DNA from: Tricholoma matsutake
Taxonomy: Eukaryota; Basidiomycota; Agaricomycetes; Agaricales; Tricholomataceae
Length of the DNA: 64,000 bases
NCBI GenBank assembly: GCA_026075535.2
Contig: AP026541.1
Coordinates: forward strand, 8,494,001 to 8,558,000
Direction: 5' to 3'
The position numbers were made by a program, and so were the translations under genes. The notes beneath the pieces are model-generated. The model had not been told where the DNA came from and searched no databases. It saw only the letters and a list, made by a program, of their open reading frames with translations. Of this stretch, positions 10,961-21,090 are shown in pieces. Within the stretch, counting starts at the first letter, position 1. Each line of letters begins with the position of its first letter.

Positions 10961-11339
10961 CCAAATAGAAGGACAGAGATCAATGTCAATGATACAATGA
11001 TACAGAACAACTTACATGAAAGGAAAACAGGAAATTAGATGCTGTTGTTGGACAAGCACTGGATGACGTGCTGTTGCTGGATGACGTTTATTGTGACATA
11101 AGCATACAAAAATGGTAATATATTGTGTATAGCTCAAAAAGTGCTCAAAGGTAAATCAAAACAAATCTATGCTGTAAGCATGGCTTACACCCTCCCACCC
11201 TTTAAGAATTGCAGGGGGAAAGAAGAATGCTGTAGCCAGTCAAAAGTAGTCAAAGAAACAACAACAACAAAAAATCAAAAACAGAATAAAATTCAACTCA
11301 ACATCAACATCATGCCAGGTGCATCAAAACCCAGTGGGA

Positions 11340-11925
11340 AAAAGCTACCATGTGTCCCTATACTGTACGGGCCAACCAGTTATCCAGCGCTTCACAATCT
11401 TCAAGTTCCTGTTGCACCAGCCACAGGTCCTCTTCAGGTCCAAAACCTGTCCATCATATGAGGTATTGGAATCTGCATCCATGTTTCTGCTCATCCACAA
11501 TCTTCTCCACTGAATATTCCTCAATTCCATCTGCTGTTACCATGGGGCCAGGGCATGCATGCTTGCATGATGGGAACAATACTGAATTGTTCTTCCGATA
11601 GCACTTTAGAATTGAAGAGTGGAAGGTTGGAAAAACATCTGGTGAGTTCGGTAGGTGCAAAGTGTAAGCTGAGCATTCTGGGAATGCAGAGACCACTGAG
11701 TGTGGGCCATCAAACCTCGGGAAAAACTTGGTAACCTGGTTCTTGTCACCCGCCTTGTATTCTTGCCTTTGGTGTAGGGTTGACAGCATCACTTTGTCTC
11801 TGACATTGAAAATATCTTCCTTTCCTCAGTCCTTGTTAGCCCAGAATGCTTGGGAAATTTTTGACATCAGCAATGCATCCTTAGCAGCAGCCTCATCAAG
11901 TATAATTCGGCTGCCCATGGCTCAC
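11340..11925 (-). pseudogene. Gypsy B pol, C-terminal tail with chromodomain-like end
   Basis: The minus-strand frame 11792-11454 encodes the post-integrase region (LHQRQEYKAGDKNQVTKFFPRFDGPHSV, then AYTLHLPNSPDVFPTFHSSILKCY), a layout seen in gypsy pol where it precedes a chromodomain. The following segment YSVEKIVDEQK...FQYLI is interrupted by TGA, then WTGFGPEEDLWL continues in frame. The TGA is where an arginine of the usual YLIRWKG motif would sit. The copy in the right part of the window reads YLVRWNSF at the same place. The other end is cut by the inserted LTR element at 11925/15300. Confidence 0.7.
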
Positions 11926-12107
11926 TGTAGTGATCCGGGGTGATGCCCAGTATTTACCTATATTTACTTAGTGTTTGCGCAAGCCACCGGTCCCTTTATA
12001 AGGGCCAGTTTTAATTACAAGGACAGACTTTTTTACACACAGAAAAATATATGTTAATCGTGTTCTTGCGGCGTGTGATATAAGTCTACCCCCTCTGCCT
12101 TACTACA
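11926..12107 (+). repeat. 5' LTR of the gag-only element
   Basis: This 182-bp copy has perfect terminal inverted hexamers TGTAGT/ACTACA. It matches the 3' copy except for seven substitutions. The motif tttataagggcc inside could serve as a TATA-like promoter element. I found no convincing tRNA primer-binding site just downstream. Confidence 0.9.
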
Positions 12108-12539
12108 CTTTTTTGAACACTCAAATCCATTATTTTATAAAAAGAATATCCACTTGACTTTGCCTTTGCGAACGTCATATCGTGCCATAATATCAAAATC
12201 AACCCTGATGCCACCCGTGGGCGAGTCCACTTGGGAACTGCTGGCCATGTGCAATAAGTTGGCTGCCCTGGACGCTTACTTGGCACTTGTGGGTGCCAAG
12301 GAGTGGATAGATCTGCCCAAGCGTGCACCAGCATGCAAAGGGCGATAGAACTTCTCGACTTGGTCAAGAAGGTCAGGTGGCTGTGGGCCTGGCATCTTCC
12401 ACAATGGTGGGAAGATTCGAACTCTTCAGGCATGATGGTCATGTCTTTCCTGAGGTGTGGGAAGGTACTGTACAGTTGACTGGCGGAGTTGAATCAATTT
12501 CTTTTCTTTTCTTTCTTCAAGTCCAACCATTCATCATGG

Positions 12540-14951
12540 ATGGCCAGTCCGACGACTACTCAATGGATGACTCACCAATGTTTCACTGTTTTTGTGAGGC
12601 CGACGTGCCTCAAAGGGGGAGGGATAGGAAGGAGGAAAGACAAGGAAGGAGGGACCTCAAACCACAAGGCTCAAGGAGGGAAGTGAGGAGAGAATTCAAA
12701 CCGCAAGGCTCGAGGAGAGAGGAGAGGAGAAGATGGTCTCCATCCACTGGCGGCTCTGTTGAGCATGCGAGAGTTGATCAGGAACAAGAAATGAGGACCA
12801 CCCCCCCTAGGGAGGAGTGGAGGTACAATAGTCACCTGGGTGTCATAGTTCACTGGGTAGATGCAAAGTATGCAAGGCCTATGTGATGCACGTGTACCAG
12901 CACAAATTTGAACAGGACAGGGACTACTTCGAGGCTCAGGATCGATGAGACCAAGACCTCACGGCGGAAGTCAGACGCATCGCTGAGCAGATGTACAACA
13001 GCTACGACAATGAGATTGCCGACCTCAAGGCTAGGATTCACAGCCTCAAGGATCAGGTGGACCGACAGTGAGAAGACCGGCCCACTAAGAGATCCCGTGC
13101 TCGCGAGCCTTCCCCAGTCACTGGGCCCCTCGTTCAATCCAACTATGCAGGTGCTGCTTCAAGGCCTGCCGCTCTGCCCACTGGTCCTTCCCATCCTCCT
13201 TGAACCCCCATCGATGCTATGGATGTGGATGTCTTTCACACCCACTACCTGCTGCTTCCACCCACCTCTCCAAAACATCACCTCCAGGTCCCATCCCTCT
13301 CCAATCCCCGGTCTGCCAACTGGGTACCTGCTCCTAGGGAACCCCCATCTACAGCCCCAGAACTACCCCAAAGTACGGCAGAGTTTGATCACTGGGCGGT
13401 GGCTGCCCAACAAGAAGGAAATGAGCTGGACCTTCAATGGGCCCAGTCATATGTACGCATGGCTAGTCTAACCACCCCTGCGGCTCACACGTCACTCATG
13501 AGCCACACGATTGCGACCTGGAGACTTCCCAAGTGGTTGCCCGTGGAGCACCAGTCAGCTAAGGGAATCCGCCAACTCCAGGACCCTGACCGGATGCCTC
13601 AGCCTCCGGTCAACAACTCACCAGAGTCCTGGGCACAGTTTATGCATCGCCAACTATTTCAATTCCAGAATGCCCCTGGGTTGATACTGGACCAATTGCA
13701 AGTTAGCCTCCCTCATGTTCGAGGAATGCTCCTCATGAGGCAACAGATTCCTTCTGGGATTCCCCAGAAGCAAAAACAACTATTACAACTACTCCTGGCA
13801 GAAGTGTTCTGTACCCCTGGGTTATACCGAAGGACCCGCCAGGAGCTACACCTATCTATGAGCATTTGTGATTGACAGTTTATGTCGAACATTTCTCCCA
13901 ACATCACTGTCGAGGATGTGGTTCGCCATCTCACTCTCCTGGGAGTCTCTGACCATGAGATCAGAGAAGCTTATCATTATGGGCTAGGATGGGTCACCGG
14001 GGCGGTGGAGTCACGATGTGAAGAAGACTCAGCTCCAGCTTCAGATGTTCTCCAACATTTGAAGCAATTACCCATCCCTGATGCCTATGATGCCCCTTTG
14101 ATGATGGAACCCCAGTGGTGGATTGCCCCACTGGGGAGCAGGTGTTTAACTCAGCCCCCACCTTCCAAGTGGAAATGAGACCCCGATGCCCTCGACCTTG
14201 CATTTCCCCTGGGCGGCCACCCAGGGTTGTCAGTGTCCATGCACGCTGCACCTCGATGTCCCATGTCTCCTACTGCACCTCCCCCTGCTGCTCCAACCTC
14301 AGTGGTATCCCCACCAGTGGGCCCATCTGGCTTTTGATCCCTCTCCATTCATCCCGCCTTGCCTCAGGCACAGTTGAATATCGATGCATCCACAATGACA
14401 GTTCCCTCTGCTGTCGTTCCCCCATCCACCAATCCTATTTCTACTCAGCCCATCATTGCGGTTGAGTCCCATCCAATCCCTGGAGTCCCCGAGCTGGTTC
14501 AAGGGACCACCTCCCAAGTGTTGGCAACCCCGGACTATGCTGATGGGGGATGGACCTATGTGGGCCCCCCACGTCAAACCAAGGCCAATAAGAACCGTGC
14601 CAAAATGAGTGAAGGAGACAACGTGCCGCTGCCGCGAGCATGGCTCCAAATGAATCTGGAGCAATCAAGTCTCGCTTCCCCAACGCGTGGGTCACCCAAA
14701 GTTGACGGAACAAAAAGGGACATGACACTGAGGAGACTGATGAAGAGGTGGGCTCCATGACTGCTCCCCTCAGAGGAGAACAGTCACCCAGGCCTTCCCC
14801 TGTTCCTCTGAACCCCGTCTCCCAAACCATGGCTCCTCTGACCCCTACTATTCTCTCCACTCCACTTGGAGGCAGGATGGATCTTGATGACCCTGTTGGT
14901 ATGGAACCCTTGCCTTCCACCTCCTCCCTATGCAGTGAGGAGGCAAAATAA
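12540..14951 (+). pseudogene. Gag-like ORF of the non-autonomous LTR element
   Basis: From about 12870 to 14760 one frame (codon starts at 1 modulo 3) stays coding for some 620 codons, broken only by TGA triplets at 12946, 13069, 13201, 13873, 14176 and 14335. It contains a coiled-coil-like stretch (AEVRRIAEQMYNSYDNEIADLKARIHSL), a basic KRSRAREPSP segment, a Pro-rich middle and TPDYADGGWTYVGPPRQTKANK near the end. A conserved-looking block around 13882-14040 reads NITVEDVVRHLTLLGVSDHE. The first part (12540-12886, Arg/Gly-rich) and the last (14748-14951) lie in other frames, implying frameshifts. There is no zinc knuckle and no polymerase motif. A structural, gag-like role is inferred from position only; a captured host sequence is an alternative. 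Confidence 0.55.
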
Positions 14952-15117
14952 CTTCTTGCACTACTCTCGTCTCCACCCCGCTCGGACACGGAATGGATCT
15001 CCATCGCCCTGTCGCTTTGGGACTTGGTTTCCTTCCCGCCATCATGGTGAAGATGTCAATCGATCTCCTTGGACCTTTCTTGTACATGTCTTGTTTCTTT
15101 TGGCCAGAAGGGGAGAA

Positions 15118-15299
15118 TGTAGTGATCTGGGGTGATGCCCAGTATTTACCTATATTTACTTAGTGTTTGCGCAAGCCACTGGTCCCTTTATAAGGGCCGG
15201 TTTTAATTACAAGGACAGACTTTTTTACACACAGCAAAATATATGTTAATCGTGTTCTTGCGGCATGTGATATAAGTCTACCCCCTCCACCTTACTACA
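15118..15299 (+). repeat. 3' LTR of the gag-only element
   Basis: This 182-bp copy is preceded by the polypurine tract and followed by ctcat. Compared with the 5' copy it differs at seven sites. Four are CpG against TpG/CpA, two form a tg/ca dinucleotide pair near the end, and one is an a/c transversion. Confidence 0.9.
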
Positions 15300-17226
15300 C
15301 TCATGCATCAATTTCCTCATCTGGTGGGTTAGCCAGTGTTGCCGTGATCAAGGGAGGCAGCATGCGCAGTGCTCGTCCCATTCACAACTGGAAACCCGAG
15401 TACCCAGTGGAAGTGTTCACTGCATTCATCATGTTGAAGCGGATCAAGGGTAAGGCATGCACCCATCCCTTCTGGTTTTGCTCCACATGGAATTGCACAC
15501 ATTGATTTAGTGTCTTGTTAGTATGCTTGCTACCATCATCCATCTGTGGGTGGTATGCTGTTGACATTTTCAGGTGTATGCCTGTCAACGCATGCAATGC
15601 CTTCCAAAATTTCAACATGAAGAGTTTGTCATGATCAGAGATCAGTTCTAGCGGTAAGCCATTCTCGCAATACCATTCATTGAAGAACACACTTGCTAAT
15701 TTCTGAGCAGTGAGGTCTGTCTTTGTCGGAATGATTTGTATATCCGAACCTAAGTGATCGGTCATCATGAGGATGCAGTTAAACCCCTCACCCTCAGGCA
15801 GTGGACCCATGAAGTCCAAGCATACAGAGTCACCACACATGTCTGGTACTCCCAGAGGGTGCAGTGGACCCTTTGGTTTGCTCGTTGGTCCTTTATTTTG
15901 TTGGCACTCCAGCGCATGCGGGGATGTAAGCGTTCTCAAGATCCCAATGCATATTAGGCCAGTAGTAAGAATCTCGCAATGCAGCATAGCACTTGTCACT
16001 CCCGAAATGTCCCATTGAATCATAGGCAACACAAAATAGATCCTCTTGCAGTGTTCCATACCATGGGATGATCAGGCATTTCCCAATGTACCATAGTTCA
16101 TTCAGGTAATGTATGTCAGGAATGCTATCATCTGTGGTTGACAATTTTTTGCAGAAATCATCTGTCAAATACCTGGCATGGACATCATGCAAGAATGATT
16201 CATTGGCAGCAATAGTCATCACGGCAGCAATGGAGGTCTGTTTCAACCAAAGGTCCCAATGACTCGGTGGGTCCAAAACGTCAACGTCCTCCATCTGGCC
16301 AACTTTATCACCAGCATCTGGCAAGCGAGATAAGGCATCTGCAACTGTGTTGTCCTTGCCCTGGATGTACACAATCGCCATGTCAAATTGCAACAAGTGT
16401 TCCATCCAGCATGCTTGTCATTGTGACAGGTCTTTTTGTGTCTCAAAATTTCCGAGTGTCCAATGGTCAGTGTAGACCAAAATCAGTGAACCAAGAAGGT
16501 CAGAGTGCCACTTTTTTAAGGCATGAACAATTGCTAACATCTCCTTTTCATGAACAGGATAATTCTTTTGTGCATCTTTCAGTTGCATGGAGTCAAACGC
16601 AACCGGTCGTGCTGTTTCCCAGGTCTTTCCCCAACTCAGCACAGCTCCAGTGCAAAAATCACTCACATCACAAGTCACAAAATTTTTGTTTTCCCCAGGG
16701 TCCATGTGGTCAATGATGGGGAGGCATTCCCGAATGATGACCAGAGCTTTGATTGCTTCAAAGGCTTGTTGGTGTTCTGCAGTCCATGGTGGGAAACATT
16801 TCTCGAATTCTTTTGCAGTGAGTGGTGTCAAGATTGCAGACTGTTCTGCTAAATTGGGTAGGAACGATGCAATATACTGCACAAGTCCCAAGAAACTTTG
16901 TATGTCTGACGCAGATTTTGGTACTGGCCAATCTAAAATTTTATCAACCTTTGATGAGCAGGCCTCAATCCCTTCCTGGGAAATGTGGTGGCCCAGAAAT
17001 TCCAATTCCATCAAAAAGAATTGCAATTTCTTAGGGTTGCAATACAAACAAGATTTCCGCAGTGCATCCATGATCAACTTGATGTGTCTCATGTGCTCAT
17101 CCAATGAGTTCGACCAGATTATAATGTCATCTAGGTATATGTGGCAAATAAGCCCTAGGAAAGGATGTAATGCTTTAGTCACTCGACACTGATGTATTGG
17201 AGGCATGATTTGCAGCCCTTGTGGCA
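15300..17226 (-). pseudogene. Gypsy B pol: RT C-terminus, RNase H and integrase
   Basis: Minus-strand frames 17227-16418, 16405-15893 and 16059-15382 cover, in order: RT with the catalytic YLDD (HIYLDDIIIWSN) and LGHHISQEGIEACSSKVDKI; the thumb/connection (IQSFLGLVQYIASF); RNase H (VTCDVSDFCTGAVLSWGK, HEKEMLAIVHALKKW, VYTDH); the ADALSRLP link; the integrase zinc region (GHFGSDKCYAALRDSYYWPNM...PACAG); and the catalytic core (VCLDFMGPLP, LISDHDKLF, STAYHPQ...NKTLNQC). Frames break at about 16410 and 16020, so no full polyprotein survives. The left end is cut by the gag-only LTR insertion and the right end by the hAT insertion. Confidence 0.85.
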
Positions 17227-18209
17227 TAAGGCTCCAACCATATAGTATATATATAGGGCCAATGGTGTAAATATACAGATATAGTTATTTATACACTATT
17301 TACTGTATAAATATGGTTATATTGTTAGGGTATAGGGTTCAAACAAATCTGTGTTTTTTATACTTCATGATCGGCTCATTTACATCCAGCATGCCACTTA
17401 GAATCCATAATTTTGTCAAGAGTGCTTGTGAGATTGTCTCTACCTTCAATGAGCTATGCAGGTCCATGCAGATGTGTCAAGATTTTGAAAACACATGCTT
17501 GACTAAAACACTTGTTGCTGGGATCATGAGAAAGTCTTGAGCCATGTGCATGATGGTTAGGAAGGAAGCACCGTGTTTCTATCAAAGGAAGATACTTCAG
17601 TGAGTTGAGTAAGAAAGAGCCAGCATGGACCTTCCACCAAGCCAAGGGATTCTGGAGTTCACCATGACCTCCTTCAAAGTGTAAGTACTGCCCAGTCTCC
17701 TCTTTGAAAAAATCTTCTGACTGGGCAACATGTGTCATTGTCAAGGGCTCAAATTCACAGATTTTGGCAAGCCATGCATCTGAGTCTGGTGAAATTGGAG
17801 TTGATACCATCCCACTTTGGGTAGTTGACAGGGTCTTGGATGGTAACAGATTTACATAGTAAGTCTGCACAACATGGAGAAATAGGGACTCAGCCCTCTC
17901 AGTTGCATTCCTTTGTGCCTGGACTATGTCGGCAGGGCTTCCTGTCTTTGGTGCCATTGTCTTGAACCACTCAGCTCATAGATATGGATGTAGAACCAAT
18001 GGGAAAACATCAGTCAGTGAGCCTGAAAAAGATAGAGAGTCTGAAACTTTGGTCCACAATCACCTATGTACTTGACCAACCATATAACTATCTATATACT
18101 GTATATTTACTGTACACTGACATTTTATGATAAGCCCTATACAAATACATATACATATATGGTATTTACCATATATATACAGTATATATATAGTATGGTT
18201 GGAGTCTTA
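17227..18209 (-). mobile_element. hAT-like transposon, internally deleted, 983 bp, TSD TTGTGGCA
   Basis: The left end reads TAAGGCTCCAACCATA and the right end, on the minus strand, TAAGACTCCAACCATA. The octamer ttgtggca flanks both ends (17219-17226 and 18210-18217). TAAGG-type termini and an 8-bp duplication fit hAT. Removing the element rejoins the gypsy B RT reading across GLYEWLVMPQ|GLQ, which confirms the insertion. Only the C-terminal part of a transposase remains inside. Subterminal regions are very AT-rich with many tatatata/tatagtata words. Confidence 0.9.
17454..17957 (-). pseudogene. hAT transposase, C-terminal dimerisation-region fragment
   Basis: This 167-residue minus-strand frame contains GQYLHFEGGHGELQNPLAWWKVHAGSFLLNSLKYLPLIETRCF. 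The pattern (leader, NPLxWWKxH, then hydrophobic helix) is the hallmark of the hAT family dimerisation domain. It is the only coding sequence between the TIRs. The N-terminal BED finger and the catalytic D/D/E region are missing, so it cannot be an active transposase. It is probably a deletion derivative mobilised by a full-length relative. Confidence 0.75.
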
Positions 18210-18217
18210 TTGTGGCA

Positions 18218-19460
18218 TCACAAGCCATTCGTAAAGACCCAAAGGGGTCATAACTGCAGTGAGATGCATGCTCACGGGATCCATCTTTGTATGGAAAAAG
18301 CTATCAGTCATGTCAATTTTGCTCCAGATTTTGCCTTTCCCAGCATCCACAAGAATATCATCAACCCATGGTAATGGGTGGCAATCTGTCACTGTATTCA
18401 CGTTGAGCTGTCAGTAATCATTTACCCAGCGCGGTAATGCATTTTTGTCTGATTTAGGTACCAAGAATGCAGGAGAGGTGTGAGCTGATGCAGATGGTCT
18501 TATGTGTCCTGCCTCTAGATGTTATTGATCAGAATATTCCAAGATTCATGGTACTTTTGAGGACAAGAGTAGGAGTGCATGGAGATTGATTTCAACACAT
18601 CTTTCAAGGTGATCTTGCATTGTACTCCATCTGGCATGTTATTCGCATGTGGAATAGGTTTGAAAACATCTGAGTATGATATCTTAACATCTTGCGCAAG
18701 CTGGTCCAACATATCTCTCGCTGCAAGCTGCTCAATGTGTATGTGTATCAAACTAACCACATCCACACCTATCACTGGTTTGCACATTGCATCTACCAGT
18801 GGCCTACACTTATCGCAAGTTTCATGCAACTCAGCCAGCAAAAGTTTGCGGTGCTCTACATTTTTCACAACCACTTCACATAGTGTAGGAGCCAGCACTC
18901 GAGGTTTCATAGGTAGACTAGGGTGTAGTAAATCAAAGCCTTTGGAGTTAATGGCAGTTTGTTCATGAACATTTACAGTAACATTGTTATGGTACATGAA
19001 GGGGAGTCCAAGTATAATCTTATGACACAGTTTTGGGGTGACAAGAGCACGTACTGTCCGAGCAGAGTAACTATTATCACGGTCATGTAATTTCAATTTC
19101 ACCCAATGTGTGAGAGTGATCGAGGCAGGCAAAGATGGATCATTGGAAAATGCACCAGAAACCGGAAAACATTGAGGAAGTGAATGCAGTCAAAGTTGTA
19201 AGTGGCAGGCAAGTCCTTCATCAATCAGAACTACAGGGGAGCCATGGTCAATGAGGGCATCCATATGTAGACGGGCAGAGGATTCAGGGTCATCGGCAGC
19301 ACATCGCCATATGAGGTGGGGAAGGGAAAACAGAACAAGGTTGTTCACTGAGTCATTGGAATCACATGACAAATTTCCATTGTTGCCCATCAAAGTGTTG
19401 TGCTCATTTGTAGGATGGCCAATGGATGCTACAGGATACGTGGTCATTCCCATCACAGCT
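18218..19460 (-). pseudogene. Gypsy B pol: protease and N-terminal RT
   Basis: The minus-strand frame 19456-19190 carries the protease-like motif DALIDHGSPVVLID. The active-site triplet is Asp-His-Gly rather than the usual Asp-Ser/Thr-Gly, and the partner copy near 60.5 kb also has DH here. The frame 19132-18515 covers the connector (KLKLHDRDNSYSARTVRALVTPKLCHKIILGLPFMYHNNVTV). The frame 18401-18218 starts RT (TVTDCHPLPWVDDILVDAGKGKIWSKIDMTDSFFHTKMD), with the first catalytic Asp in KIDMTD. Gaps between frames show frameshifts near 19150 and 18500. RT continues beyond the hAT insertion. Confidence 0.75.
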
Positions 19461-19599
19461 GCTACAGGTAACAGGGGTGGGACACTGGCAGGTGTGGTGC
19501 TATATTACCAATTGTGGCTACTGACACTACATTTTCATCAGCAGGGATGAGGAGTGCAGCCAAACCAAGATGAGTTTGAGCCTGATTGACAGCACTCAT

Positions 19600-20830
19600 T
19601 GTTCACTCCACATAGCCATCTCTTTTTGGAAACTCGCAGGGATGTCTGGCAGTTACATAGAAGTTTCAGCACTTCTTGGAGCCTCCGTGCACCCCCAAGT
19701 AGTGGTGTTCACACTCTGTAAGCTTCGGGGGTCTGCCTTGTGCAGTGGAAGAGGTTCCTGTCATTGGCTTAGCAGCAGCAGGGGCCACTTGGCTCGTTGT
19801 CAATGCCTGGTGTCGAGAGTATGGTGTGCAATGTGTGTTGTCCACTAAACCAGCTGTAGAGCTGGAGCGCTTCAGTTTATGAACTGCCTCTTCAGCCTCT
19901 CTCTGACGCGCTGTGAATTCCATGTGAACCTTGTCGTCTAAATGGATCAAAAGTTGAATAAAGGTTTCGAGGCACACCTCTGCCTTATGGGCAGCACCAG
20001 CATCTCCATTGTCAGGAGTGTTGTTCTCTTTGTCTGAATCAGAGCTAGCATCATGTTTTTCCTTGTATCGATCATATGCAGCAAGAAGGTCAGGGGAGAG
20101 GTTCAATTCAATCTGAGCTTGCAATTGCAAAGTCGAGAGGTGGTGTTTTGTGCCTTTCAGTAAGAGGTTGTTGCAGCGGATCGAGGTGGAGAAATCACAG
20201 AAGGGGGTCACCCCCTGTTTAGAGTTCTGTACTTTTTGAGCCAAATCTTTTTCCCATCCAGCAGAGAGCCAGTGAGCTCAGACTTTAGACATAAATTCAA
20301 TGAACAAGAGCTCCTCATAGTAGCTTTTGGAGGTCTGGAACCAGTCACTAAAGAGAGGGTCTTCGAAAGCATAGGTTATATGTGCTACATACTCAGCAGG
20401 TTGTAAGTTTTCTTGACTAGCAAGATATCCACATGCGAAGTGTTCAAATCTGTGCAAAAGTTCAGCTGTCATTATCCCAGAAGTCACTGTTGGCCTTTTG
20501 CCATTGTTGGGCATCAGGACAGTGAGACCATTGTTAGACATGTTGGCGTTGTGAATGTATCCATGATGGTAGTCTTTGAAATCAGACAATGATGAAACTT
20601 TCTTATGAAGTTTTGGAGGGGAAGGAGGGTGTGAGGGGGGAGAAGGAGGGGGGGAGGGGGGTGGTTCAGAGAGCGCGATGATGCAGCTGGTGATTCAGGC
20701 AGTTGTCGCACAGGCAAAAGGGGAAGTGCAGCAGCAGATGCAAATAGACAACCCTTACTTTGAGTAGTGAGGGCAGTCACAACAGAGGGCAGCTGAGACA
20801 GCTTGGTGTGGGCTGTCAACGGTTTCAATA
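19600..20830 (-). pseudogene. Gypsy B gag
   Basis: Two main frames, 20589-20278 (LTVLMPNNGKRPTVTSGIMTAELLHRFEHFACGYL, YAFEDPLFSDWFQTS) and 20244-19666 (KVQNSKQGVTPFCDFSTSIRCNNLLLKGTKHHLS, LSPDLLAAYDRYKEKHDASSDSDKEN), line up with the gag region at 59.2-60.4 kb. An in-frame TGA separates them near 20280. Near the end, RPPKLTECEHHYLGVHGGSKKC is a short Cys/His cluster that may replace a CCHC knuckle. Upstream of 20589 a Pro/Ser-rich leader is present in another frame. Confidence 0.7.
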
Positions 20831-21090
20831 CTCGCTGTTTTCATTGTTAAAAAAAAAGTGTGAGCCTATCTCCTGTATGGAGATAGACAAGCACTAAAAG
20901 GGAACAATTGAGACTTACTTCTAGTCACGCCAATATAACAAGATATGGTGTAGTATTTCCAGAGGAACTAGAGGTAAGCTAGATATTCGTAGTCGTTCAA
21001 AGTCAAGAGAGTGATTACTAAGGATTGGTGATCGGTTCAACTAAGTAGTAAATATGACATAACAGTAACACATCGTAAGCCATGCTTACA

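Larger units (their letters stand above)
11926..15299 (+). mobile_element. Non-autonomous (gag-only) LTR retroelement, 3374 bp
   Basis: Two 182-bp direct repeats (11926-12107 and 15118-15299), each starting TGTAGT and ending ACTACA, flank 3.0 kb of internal sequence. The flanking pentamers are ctcac (11921-11925) and ctcat (15300-15304), a target duplication with one transition. A polypurine tract (agaaggggagaa) sits directly before the 3' LTR. The inside has one decayed ORF and no reverse transcriptase, RNase H or integrase, so mobility would have depended on another element. It is inserted into the minus-strand gypsy B element between its integrase and its C-terminal tail. LTR divergence is 7/182, with four of the seven differences at CpG. 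Confidence 0.88.
11189..21090 (-). mobile_element. Ty3/gypsy retrotransposon, family B, minus strand, doubly interrupted
   Basis: Read from right to left the order is gag (20830-19600), protease (~19260-19190), RT (19130-18218, continuing at 17218), RNase H (16700-16420), integrase (16405-15300) and a C-terminal chromodomain-like tail (11925-11340): the gypsy order. A polypurine run followed by TGTAAGCCATGCTTACA marks the 3' end near 11189, and a similar short palindrome ending at 21090 may mark the 5' LTR start. I could not align full LTRs. Two insertions break it: a gag-only LTR element (11926-15299) and a hAT-like element (17227-18209). A second copy of the same family runs plus-strand from about 58.7 kb. 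Many frame breaks make it inactive. Confidence 0.75.

Noticed and set aside
11171..11189. Full LTR pair for gypsy family B at 11.2 and 21.1 kb
   Set aside because: Only a short palindrome (gtaagccatgcttac-like) is shared; the following sequences do not align, so LTR borders are not claimed.
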